The notes under the pieces were generated by a model. That model made no database searches, was not told the DNA's origin, and worked only from the letters and a program-made list of their open reading frames with translations. The translations under genes and the position numbers were made by a program. A stretch of DNA of 37,739 nt from an uncultured Alphaproteobacteria bacterium (GTDB taxonomy: Bacteria > Pseudomonadota > Alphaproteobacteria > Micropepsales > Micropepsaceae). Shown here one piece after another: positions 8,561-16,089 of the stretch. The first letter of the stretch is position 1. Every line of letters begins with the position of its first letter. The DNA is taken from the NCBI GenBank assembly GCA_903862715.1, contig CAIOYY010000023.1:1-37739 (forward strand), given 5' to 3'.

Positions 8561-8624
8561 AAAAAAGCAGCGGGCAGAAGGGACACTTCTGCAGCACGCC
8601 GCTTTGCCCCACCGAGGTGGGAGC
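8561..8624 (-). promoter_or_regulatory. speD leader: tandem hairpins, the second an intrinsic-terminator-like attenuator
   Basis: On the minus strand the leader starts near 8626. Hairpin 1 is CCCAC-CTCG-GTGGG (plus 8608-8621). Hairpin 2 is AGCGG + GCAGAAG pairing with CTTCTGC + CCGCT (plus 8569-8580 with 8586-8603), with a six-base bulge and a five-base loop. Hairpin 2 is followed two bases later by T6 (A6 at 8561-8566). A terminator 70 bases before the speD start, inside the leader, is the arrangement of a transcription attenuator or riboswitch. I see no ATG-initiated leader peptide. The ligand is unknown; polyamines or AdoMet derivatives are natural candidates. Confidence 0.6.
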
Positions 8625-8632
8625 GAGGCGAA

Positions 8633-8660
8633 ATATAGGGCTTGATGACCCCAGTGCAAG
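8633..8660 (-). promoter_or_regulatory. speD promoter, CTTGCA-N16-CTATAT
   Basis: On the minus strand CTTGCA (8660-8655) and CTATAT (8638-8633) are 16 bases apart. The -10 fits the rhizobial housekeeping consensus exactly and the -35 differs by one base. The start of transcription would be near 8626, giving a 135-base leader. The 320-base gap 8492-8811 holds this promoter, the leader hairpins and the divergent speE promoter. Confidence 0.65.
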
Positions 8661-8743
8661 AAATTTTGGTCCCCCCTGGAAAAAAACTTCACAGGTGCCG
8701 CACGCAGCGCACACTCTCCCGCCGCGCGCGTCTCACGCCCGAG

Positions 8744-8772
8744 GTGGACAGGAGCAGAGCTAGGTCCTATAG
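8744..8772 (+). promoter_or_regulatory. speE promoter, GTGGAC-N17-CTATAG
   Basis: GTGGAC at 8744-8749 and CTATAG at 8767-8772 are 17 bases apart. The -10 has one mismatch from CTATAT and the -35 two mismatches from CTTGAC. The predicted start near 8779 gives a leader of about 33 bases, with no room for a structured element like that of speD. Confidence 0.5.
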
Positions 8773-8811
8773 GGCGCCAAGCCGCAACATGTGACAGTCA
8801 GGAGCCGCTGG

Positions 8812-9684
8812 ATGGCCAAGAAGTCCGTATCCGGAGCGATCACCGAGCGCCTCCACGAAGGTTACGCGCAGGCAATGGAGGTCACGAAGCTCCTCGCCGA
8901 CGAGAAGAGCCAGTACCAGCAGATCAAGATTTTCGACACGGTGGCGAATGGCCGCGTCATGACGCTCGACGACGTCGTCCAGATCACGACGCGCGACGAA
9001 TCGGCTTATGCCGAGATGCTGACCCACCTGCCGCTGCTCGAACACGGCAAGGCCGAGCGGGTGATGATCGTCGGTGGCGGCGACCTCTCGATCGCCGACG
9101 AGGCGCTGAAACACAAAAGCGTGCGCGAAGTCGTGCTTGTGGATATCGACGGCCGGGTGGTGGAGCTCTGCCGCCAGCATTTCGGCGATATCAACGCCAG
9201 GGCGTTTCGCGACAAGCGGCTCAAGGTCGAGATCGCGGACGCCTTTGAATATCTCGGGCGCCCTGAATCGAAGAGCCGTTTCGACCTGATCGTTGCCGAT
9301 CGTCCCGACCCGATCGGTCCCGGAAAGGCGCTGTTCGGCGAGACCTTCTATGACCGCGTGAAGCGGGCGCTGAAGCCCGGCGGTTTCGCCACCTTCCAGA
9401 CAGGCGTTCCATTTTACCAGCCTTCGGAAATCACCGATGCGCTGAACGAGCTCGCAGATTTTTTTCCTCAGCACGGGCTCTATCTCACCGTCGTGCCCAC
9501 CTATATCGGCGGCTTCATGGCGCTGTCCTGGGCTGGAAAGGGCAAACGCCTTGGCGCGCCGGCCGGACTCAAAGCAGCGGCGCGGCGCTACAAGACGGCG
9601 AAGCTCAAAACGGATTACTATAATCCTGCCGTTCACGCGGCTGCGTTTGCCCTGCCGGAGTGGATCAAGCGTCTCGTGCCCTGA
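8812..9684 (+). CDS. speE: Spermidine synthase (polyamine aminopropyltransferase)
   Basis: SpeE transfers an aminopropyl group from decarboxylated AdoMet to putrescine. The 290-residue protein has the small N-terminal beta domain and a Rossmann methyltransferase-like domain: TRDESAYAEMLTHLPLLEHG (60-79), the nucleotide loop VGGGDLSIADEALKH (87-101), the acidic LVDIDG strand end, and VADRPDPIGPG (161-171) with the catalytic Asp163 and substrate Asp166. The ATG at 8812 has AGGAG at 8800-8804; a GTG at 8791 lies upstream of that site and is less likely. Most family members have GGGDGG; here it is GGGDLS. It stands back to back with speD, and a DUF4345 gene follows. Confidence 0.9.
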   Translation: MAKKSVSGAITERLHEGYAQAMEVTKLLADEKSQYQQIKIFDTVANGRVMTLDDVVQITTRDESAYAEMLTHLPLLEHGKAERVMIVGGGDLSIADEALKHKSVREVVLVDIDGRVVELCRQHFGDINARAFRDKRLKVEIADAFEYLGRPESKSRFDLIVADRPDPIGPGKALFGETFYDRVKRALKPGGFATFQTGVPFYQPSEITDALNELADFFPQHGLYLTVVPTYIGGFMALSWAGKGKRLGAPAGLKAAARRYKTAKLKTDYYNPAVHAAAFALPEWIKRLVP

Positions 9685-9710
9685 ACCGGAAAACGGAGAT
9701 CGCGCAGCCG

Positions 9711-10115
9711 ATGAAGATTTCCTACTCCCTCGAACGCAGCCTGCTTCAGGGGGCCGTCGCCCTCGCCGCCGCTGTTCCGGTCTCGGCGGGACTGACCGCC
9801 ATTTTCGGTGGAGCGGATCTTCTCGGGCTTGCGGGCCACGCTTCGGGTGACAGCCATGTGCGTTACCTCTCGGGGCTACTCCTCGGGATCGGGCTCGCCT
9901 TCTGGACCATGATTCCCGCTATCGAAACCTACACCGACCGTTTCCAGCTTCTGACGTCAGTCGTCTTTGTCGGTGGCTGTGCAAGGCTCTTCGGCATCGC
10001 CGCGTTCGGCGCACCGGCGGCGGGCGTCTGGATGGCCATCATTATGGAGCTGCTCGTGACGCCGATTCTTTGTATCTGGCAAAACCAGTTGGCGGCGCGC
10101 GCGCCCGGAAGCTGA
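9711..10115 (+). CDS. DUF4345 family small membrane protein
   Basis: This 134-residue protein has four hydrophobic segments, in the order GAVALAAAVPVSAGLTAIFG, YLSGLLLGIGLAFWTMIP, LTSVVFVGGCARLFGIAAF and the region from VWMAIIMELLVTPILCIW. The pattern and the L-S-G-x-x-L-G-x-G-L and F-x-G-G-x-x-R-L signatures fit DUF4345, a family without an assigned function. The ATG at 9711 follows GGAGA 11 bases upstream; an ATG at 9660 inside speE is an alternative. It begins 26 bases after speE and is probably cotranscribed with it. A polyamine role is suggested by position only. Confidence 0.75.
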   Translation: MKISYSLERSLLQGAVALAAAVPVSAGLTAIFGGADLLGLAGHASGDSHVRYLSGLLLGIGLAFWTMIPAIETYTDRFQLLTSVVFVGGCARLFGIAAFGAPAAGVWMAIIMELLVTPILCIWQNQLAARAPGS

Positions 10116-10116
10116 C

Positions 10117-10163
10117 TTGTCTCTCGCAGGTGCCGGCACCGCCACCTTGGCCCAGAGAGACAG
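10117..10163 (+). other. Stable hairpin after the speE-DUF4345 unit, without a T run
   Basis: TGTCTCTC (10118-10125) pairs perfectly with GAGAGACA (10155-10162). Inside it AGGTG (10128-10132) pairs with CACCT (10143-10147). It starts two bases after the DUF4345 stop. There is no T run, so it is not a standard intrinsic terminator. It may be a Rho-linked 3' end or leader structure of the permease operon at 10239. No promoter for that operon is evident in 10164-10238. Confidence 0.35.
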
Positions 10164-10238
10164 CCGCAGTGGCTCTCTTGCGGAGCGGGGTTAACGCCTT
10201 CACATTCGCAAGACGCGAATCGCGGCGAGGGAGCAGAA

Positions 10239-11150
10239 ATGGCGGCTGCGCATGGTGTAATGGGCGATGCCCCTGTGCGCTCCACCCGGCATTTTCTGCA
10301 TTCGGAAACTCTGCGCGGCTATTTCCTCGTCTCTCCTGCCCTGGCAGCTCTCATCTTCACGCTCGCCGCGCCCCTCACCCTTCTCGTTCTTTACAGCCTT
10401 TGGACGCAGAACGACCTTACGCTCGATACGAACCCCTCGCTCGCGCAGTATGAGCGCGTGTTCGGCACCGATGCCTATCGCGTTCTGTTCCTACGCTCTC
10501 TCGGCATCTCCAGCCTCGTCACGCTCCTCACCGTCGCTATGGCCTATCCCATGGCCTATTTCGTGGCCTTCAAAGTCAAGCGTGCCAAATTTCTCTGGCT
10601 GATTGCGCTCACCGTTCCGTTCTGGACGAGTTACCTGCTGCGCGTCTTCGCTTGGAAAATCATTCTCGGCTATAATGGCGTCATCAATTCCGGATTGATC
10701 TCGCTCGGACTTATTTCCGACCCCTTTGAATTTCTGCTCTATAATCCGACCGCTGTCGTCGTCACCCTGGCGCACGCCTTCGCGGCCTTCGCCATACTAC
10801 CGATCTATGTGTCGCTGGAAAAAATCGACCGCTCGCTTCTCGAAGCCGCTGCGGATCTCGGAGATGGGCCGGTTTCGCGTTTTTTTCGCATCACGCTGCC
10901 CCTGTCGGTTCCGGGTGTCATCGGCGCTGCGGTTCTTATTTTCGTGCCGACCACGGGTGATTACGTTACACCTGCGCTGGTTGGCGGCACCGATGGCCTG
11001 ATGATCGCCAATATGGTGCAGGTGCAGTTCGCGCGCGTAAACAACTGGCCGCTCGGTGCGGCGTTGTCGATCGCGAGCATGGGGGCGGTCGCGTTTGTAG
11101 CCTGCATGACCATTGTAATGGCGCGGTTCGCTGTAAGGAGAATCCGCTGA
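10239..11150 (+). CDS. PotB-like ABC transporter permease (spermidine/putrescine type)
   Basis: This 303-residue inner-membrane permease has six transmembrane segments and the cytoplasmic EAA loop LLEAAADLGDGPVSRFFRIT, where E-A-A-x3-G contacts the ATPase. The N-terminal block GYFLVSPALAALIFTLAAPL and the W-T-S-Y-L-L-R-V-F-A-W stretch are typical of PotB. The start ATG follows GAGGGAGC. It overlaps the next permease by three bases and is the first gene of a permease-permease-ATPase unit. The matching solute receptor is most likely the lipoprotein at 2535-3626. Confidence 0.85.
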   Translation: MAAAHGVMGDAPVRSTRHFLHSETLRGYFLVSPALAALIFTLAAPLTLLVLYSLWTQNDLTLDTNPSLAQYERVFGTDAYRVLFLRSLGISSLVTLLTVAMAYPMAYFVAFKVKRAKFLWLIALTVPFWTSYLLRVFAWKIILGYNGVINSGLISLGLISDPFEFLLYNPTAVVVTLAHAFAAFAILPIYVSLEKIDRSLLEAAADLGDGPVSRFFRITLPLSVPGVIGAAVLIFVPTTGDYVTPALVGGTDGLMIANMVQVQFARVNNWPLGAALSIASMGAVAFVACMTIVMARFAVRRIR

Positions 11151-11971
11151 TGACGGCCGCGCGGGGCCTGCTCCGCCACGGCCTGACGGTGTATGCCGTT
11201 TGCTATCTTTCGTTTCTTTACGTGCCGCTTTTCCTCCTTCCCCTCTTCTCCTTCAACGACTCGATCTTCATTGCGTTTCCGCTAAGCGGCTTCACGACAA
11301 AATGGTACGTCCAGATGTTCCAGGATGACGCGATGCACCGCGCGCTCTGGAACACCGTGAAGGTAGGGGTAATGGCGTCGCTCGTCTCGACGATCCTCGG
11401 ACTTTTCGCGGCGCGCGCGCTCACGCGCTACGCCATGCCGGGCCGCAGCGTAGTGCTCGGCTTCGCCACGCTGCCTTTATTCATTCCCGATATCGTTCTC
11501 GGTATTTCACTTCTGATACTCATGACGTCGGTCGGCATTCCGTTATCGCTCGTCAGCGTTGCGCTGGGTCATGTCATGCTGTGCCTGCCCTTCGCCATTG
11601 CCGTCCTACTGTCGCGCTTCGAGGGATTTGATCGTAGCTACGAAGAAGCATCACTCGATCTCGGCGAAAACGGCTGGATGACGTTCTGGCGAGTGACGTT
11701 TCCGCTAGTTCTTCCGGGAATAGTCTCCAGCCTTCTTCTGACCTTTATCGTCTCATTTGACGACTTTCTCATCGCATTTTTCCTGAGCGGAACCGAACCG
11801 ACACTTCCCGTCTATATCTGGGCGCAGCTCCGGTTCCCGTTCCAGCTTCCCGGCGTTCTCGCACTTGGCGCTGCCATTCTGCTCGGCTCCTGCACCGTGG
11901 TGGTCATCGCGGAGTGGATTCGCAGTTGGGGTGTAAAGGGCGAAACCCATTCGCACATTGCTGGCATCTGA
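11150..11971 (+). CDS. PotC-like ABC transporter permease
   Basis: This 273-residue second permease has six membrane segments and the EAA loop YEEASLDLGENGWMTFWRVT. The stretch SLLLTFIVSFDDFLIAFFLS is the PotC signature. Its ATG overlaps the TGA of the PotB-like gene (start at 11150), which indicates translational coupling. The two permeases should form the heterodimeric channel served by the ATPase coded immediately downstream. Confidence 0.87.
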   Translation: MTAARGLLRHGLTVYAVCYLSFLYVPLFLLPLFSFNDSIFIAFPLSGFTTKWYVQMFQDDAMHRALWNTVKVGVMASLVSTILGLFAARALTRYAMPGRSVVLGFATLPLFIPDIVLGISLLILMTSVGIPLSLVSVALGHVMLCLPFAIAVLLSRFEGFDRSYEEASLDLGENGWMTFWRVTFPLVLPGIVSSLLLTFIVSFDDFLIAFFLSGTEPTLPVYIWAQLRFPFQLPGVLALGAAILLGSCTVVVIAEWIRSWGVKGETHSHIAGI

Positions 11972-11981
11972 CGAGGAACGC

Positions 11982-13076
11982 GTGTCCGACACTTTCATCC
12001 ACATCGAAAACGTCATCAAACGCTTCGGCGCGAGAGCCGCCGTCAACAATGTCACCCTCGACATCGGCCGGGGCGAGTTCTTCTCTCTGCTCGGACCTTC
12101 CGGCTGCGGAAAGACCACACTGCTTCGAATGCTGGGCGGCTTCGCACAACCTGATTCCGGGCGCATTCTTATCGATGCGGAGGACGTGACGACCCTGCCG
12201 CCGAACCGCCGCCCGACCAATATGGTGTTTCAGTCCTATGCAATCTTTCCCCATCTCACCGTGGGCGAAAATATCGGTTATGGATTGCGCCGGCAGAAGC
12301 TCGAGACAAGCGAGCGCGACCGCCGCGTGGACGATGCGCTGGCATTGATCCGCCTGGACGGTTTTGGTGCACGCCGCGCAACCGAGCTTTCCGGGGGCGA
12401 GCGTCAACGCGTTGCGCTTGCACGTGCTCTTGTCATGCGGCCCAAAGTGTTGCTGCTCGATGAACCGCTCGGCGCGCTCGACAAGCGTCTGCGCGAAGCG
12501 ATGCAGGTGGAACTTCGGCAAATCCAGCGCCGCCTCGGCATAACCTTTGTGTTCGTGACGCATGACCAGGAGGAAGCGCTGTCCATGTCGGATCGGATCG
12601 GGGTGATGAGCGGCGGTCGAATTTTACAGATCGCCGGACCGAAAATGCTCTATGACGCGCCTAACTGTCGCGAGGTTGCGGAATTTGTGGGGACGATGAA
12701 TCTTCTTCCCGCGCTGGTGACAGGAGTGTCCGGCGGCAACGTAAAGGTTCAGTCGCCGGTGTTCGGTGCCTTCGAAACCGTTACAGCGGAGCCGGAACGA
12801 TACAACGCCGGTCAGAAAATTCTGATTGCCTTAAGGCCGGAGAAATTTGAGGTCGTGCGCGCGGCGTCAAGCCCTCACGCCATTCGAGGCACATTGACGG
12901 CGGTTTCCTATCTGGGCGACCGACATCAATTCCAGATAACCGTGGAAAACGCGGAGAAGCCGCTTCTTGCTGGAACGCATTTCGACCGCTCTATGGATGG
13001 CGCACCCTTCCGTAGCGGAGAGGAAATTTACGTCCAGTGGAATCCCAACGAAGTCGTTCTTCTGCCGAAAACCTAA
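11982..13076 (+). CDS. PotA-like ABC transporter ATP-binding protein
   Basis: This 364-residue protein energises the transporter. It has Walker A GPSGCGKTT (near residue 40), the Q-loop VFQSYAIFPHLTV, the signature LSGGERQRVALARAL, Walker B VLLLDEPLGALD and the H-loop FVTHDQEEA, followed by a C-terminal TOBE regulatory region ending ALRPEK onward. The GTG at 11982 is preceded by GAGGAA and lies 10 bases after the PotC stop; a TTG at 11958 inside potC is possible but less likely. Its last four bases overlap the 3' end of the convergent glnE. Confidence 0.87.
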   Translation: MSDTFIHIENVIKRFGARAAVNNVTLDIGRGEFFSLLGPSGCGKTTLLRMLGGFAQPDSGRILIDAEDVTTLPPNRRPTNMVFQSYAIFPHLTVGENIGYGLRRQKLETSERDRRVDDALALIRLDGFGARRATELSGGERQRVALARALVMRPKVLLLDEPLGALDKRLREAMQVELRQIQRRLGITFVFVTHDQEEALSMSDRIGVMSGGRILQIAGPKMLYDAPNCREVAEFVGTMNLLPALVTGVSGGNVKVQSPVFGAFETVTAEPERYNAGQKILIALRPEKFEVVRAASSPHAIRGTLTAVSYLGDRHQFQITVENAEKPLLAGTHFDRSMDGAPFRSGEEIYVQWNPNEVVLLPKT

Positions 13077-15979
13077 TCCGCCTGGAGCACAATACGGTTA
13101 AAAACGGCGCGAACCTGCGCCTGCGTCGCAGCAAGATGCGCTTCCAGCTCCGGAAAATCGACAGCTCTTGCCGCCCTTACCAACAAGGCCTTCAGACCTT
13201 CCGAAGCCGCATCCGGTTGAAATGCGCCATCAAGAGCAATACGCAGCACCTGGGTGAGTGCGTGTTCAAATCGCGCGGCAGCAATGAGCGTTGCTGCGTC
13301 ATCCTTTGAAAGCGCGCCTACACGCGCGAGTTTTTCTAATGCCGCTATCGTATTCTGATCGAGGACATCGGCTTTAGCTGCAAAACACAATTGTAATGCC
13401 TGAGCGACGAATTCAATATCCACGAGACCGCCCGGCGCGAATTTCAAATCCCATCGGTCTTTACCGGGAAACTGCAAGGCTATCTTTTCCCGCATCTCAC
13501 GTGCGTCACGCAGAACCTTTTCCGTATCGACAGGCGCAATCAGAGTCTGCGTAATCACGGACTCGACCTCGCTGCGCAGTTCCGGCGGCCCACACAGGAC
13601 GCGAGCCCGCGTTAAAGCCATTTTCTCCCAGGTCCAGGACTGGGTCGCGTGATAATCGGCGAAACTTTTCAGGCGGACCGCCACCGGTCCCTGATTACCT
13701 GAAGGCCTTAAACGCATATCGACATCATAGAGGCGCCCTTCCGCGGTCATCGCGGTCAGGGCCGCGACAAAACGCTGGGAGGCTCGGGCGAAATATTGAC
13801 TGGGTGAGAGCGGCCGCCGGCCATCGGACTGTTCGGCATCCGGTGCATTCGTATAAACAAAAACAAGGTCGAGATCAGAGCCTGCCGTCATTTCACGGCT
13901 ACCGAGCTTTCCCAGCGCTGCGATGGCGAAGGCGCCGCCGGGCATGCGGCCATGCGTGGCAATCACTTCCTCTTCAACAACCGGGTGAAGGCCTGCGATC
14001 ACCGTTTCCGCAACCGCTGCATAGGCAGGGCCTGCACTTTCGGGATCTGCCTGACCTCGAATGATCTGCACGCCGATACGAAACAGCTCTTCGCGGGCGA
14101 AGCGCCTTGCCGCATCAAGCGCAGGCTCAAACCCTGGAACGCGCGCACGCTCTGCCGTGAATTTTTCGGAGAGCCCCGCATGATCGGGAATCGATGTCAT
14201 AAACCCGGCATCGATCAACGCATCGAGCACCGCCGGATTGCGCCCGAGGTAATCCGCCAATCGCGGAGCCGAGCCGGCAATATCCGCGATCAGATCGAGA
14301 AGGCTGGTATTGGCCAGAAGCAGAGAAAAAACCTGAACGCCCGAGGGAAGGCCGGTAAGGAACCGGTCAAAATTCATAAACGCGGTTTGCGGATCCACAG
14401 TCTTTCCCAATGCCGTAAGGAGCGCAGGGATGAGCTTGGTCAGAAGTTCGCGAGCTCGCGCGCTTCTCGTGGCGCGAATGCGGCCATGATGCCAGCCGCG
14501 AATGATCGCGGCCACATCGCTCGGCGAGTGAAACCGCATGGCCGCGAGCGTCTTGATCGTTTCCGGGTCATCGTCGACGCCGGTGAAGACGAGGCTTCCG
14601 CCTTCGCCGGCCAGTGGAGCCTCCTGTTCAAACAGGCGTGCGTAATTCGCTTCCACTTTCCGCAAGTGGTCCAGAAGATCCATCTCGAATACTTCCGTAT
14701 CGGCATAGCCCGAAAACCGCGCAACGTGATCGAGACCCTCTCTGGTTTTAGGCAACTCGTGGGTTTGCTGATCCTCGATCATCTGGAGGCGGTGTTCGAG
14801 CATGCGCAAAAACCGGTAGGCGGCTGCAAGCTCCCGCTCGGCTTCAGCGGAGATAAGTCCGCGCGCGCGCAATGCCGCCAGTGTCTCCACCGTGCGTGAA
14901 CCGCGCAAGGACAGATCACGTCCACCGAGAATAAGCTGCTGCGTTTGCGCAAAGAACTCGATTTCCCGAATGCCGCCCCGCCCCAGTTTGAGATTGTGCC
15001 CGAGAATGGCGACATGTTCATGCCCGCGATGCGCGTGAATTTGACGCTTGATCGAATGAATATCCTGGATCGCGGCGTAATCCAGGTTCTTACGCCATAC
15101 GAAAGGAGCGAGATTTTTGAGCAATCGGGCAGCGGCTTCCGGATCTCCGGCGCAGGCCCGCGCCTTGATCATCGCGGCGCGCTCCCAGTTCTGCCCCATG
15201 AGTTCGTAATATTCTTCCGCGGCCTGCGCGGAAATCGCGACCTGCGTCGCACCCGCGTCGGGGCGCAGGCGCAGATCGACGCGGAAGACATAGCCATCAC
15301 TGGTCGTATCCGAAAGGAGCTTTACGAGCCCCTTAACCAGTTCCACTGCGGCTCGGCGCTTTTCACCACCGATGTCAAAGGGAAAACGGTCGTCTTCGTA
15401 GAACACGACGATATCGATGTCGCTGGAGTAATTGAGCTCAAAGCCGCCATGCTTTCCCATCGCCAGAACGATGATCCCCGTTGTCTGCTCCAATTCTTCG
15501 GGCGTCACGCCGGACATCTCAGCCTTTTTGGCGGCGGCGCGGAGCAGATGACGCAGCGCGCCTTTTACCGAGGCATCCGCAAACCGCGACAGCGAACCTG
15601 TAACCGCATCAAGATCGAACACACCTGCGACGTCCGCCAGTGCTATCGTCAGCGCTACGCGCCGTTTCGCCACTCGCAGGCGACGTATTGCGGCGACGGC
15701 GTCCTCGTCTTCCGCAACGGAAATTGCCTCGCGATTCAGCGCCGCAAGAAGCTCTGCGGGATCTGAGTTGTAAATCTCCTCAAGGAATGCCGATTCCCGT
15801 AGCATCAGACGCGCCAGATACGGGCTGTTGCCGGCGGTCGCTGCGAGGAGCGCGCGAAAATGCTCCTGCTTCAGCGCGGGGATCACCTCCGCATCAAGAT
15901 CTTTGAGAACACGGGCGGCGCGTGCCGCATCATATAAGGGCGGCAACGGCCCGGAGAGGTCGCGAAAGGCAGGCGTCAT
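13073..15979 (-). CDS. glnE: Bifunctional glutamine synthetase adenylyltransferase/adenylyl-removing enzyme
   Basis: GlnE attaches AMP to and removes it from glutamine synthetase in response to PII, setting nitrogen assimilation. The 968-residue length is normal. Both nucleotidyltransferase domains are visible: the N-terminal adenylyl-removase site GGFELNYSSDIDIVVFYED near residue 178, and the C-terminal adenylylation site LGSREMTAGSDLDLVFVY near residue 690. GlnD_UR/UTase-type helical segments follow each. The gene lies downstream of the degP/response regulator/kinase group, an order shared with rhizobia. It is convergent with the potA-like gene, with a four-base overlap and no visible terminator between them. 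Confidence 0.95.
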   Translation of the reverse strand: MTPAFRDLSGPLPPLYDAARAARVLKDLDAEVIPALKQEHFRALLAATAGNSPYLARLMLRESAFLEEIYNSDPAELLAALNREAISVAEDEDAVAAIRRLRVAKRRVALTIALADVAGVFDLDAVTGSLSRFADASVKGALRHLLRAAAKKAEMSGVTPEELEQTTGIIVLAMGKHGGFELNYSSDIDIVVFYEDDRFPFDIGGEKRRAAVELVKGLVKLLSDTTSDGYVFRVDLRLRPDAGATQVAISAQAAEEYYELMGQNWERAAMIKARACAGDPEAAARLLKNLAPFVWRKNLDYAAIQDIHSIKRQIHAHRGHEHVAILGHNLKLGRGGIREIEFFAQTQQLILGGRDLSLRGSRTVETLAALRARGLISAEAERELAAAYRFLRMLEHRLQMIEDQQTHELPKTREGLDHVARFSGYADTEVFEMDLLDHLRKVEANYARLFEQEAPLAGEGGSLVFTGVDDDPETIKTLAAMRFHSPSDVAAIIRGWHHGRIRATRSARARELLTKLIPALLTALGKTVDPQTAFMNFDRFLTGLPSGVQVFSLLLANTSLLDLIADIAGSAPRLADYLGRNPAVLDALIDAGFMTSIPDHAGLSEKFTAERARVPGFEPALDAARRFAREELFRIGVQIIRGQADPESAGPAYAAVAETVIAGLHPVVEEEVIATHGRMPGGAFAIAALGKLGSREMTAGSDLDLVFVYTNAPDAEQSDGRRPLSPSQYFARASQRFVAALTAMTAEGRLYDVDMRLRPSGNQGPVAVRLKSFADYHATQSWTWEKMALTRARVLCGPPELRSEVESVITQTLIAPVDTEKVLRDAREMREKIALQFPGKDRWDLKFAPGGLVDIEFVAQALQLCFAAKADVLDQNTIAALEKLARVGALSKDDAATLIAAARFEHALTQVLRIALDGAFQPDAASEGLKALLVRAARAVDFPELEAHLAATQAQVRAVFNRIVLQAD

Positions 15980-16089
15980 GACAAGAGTTATTCCCGGACA
16001 TCGAGCGGCGCCACCATCGACCGCTTCTGTCTATCCCCAACGGATCATACCGTAAGAGATATACCAAAATCGTCCGCGTTCGTCATGGA

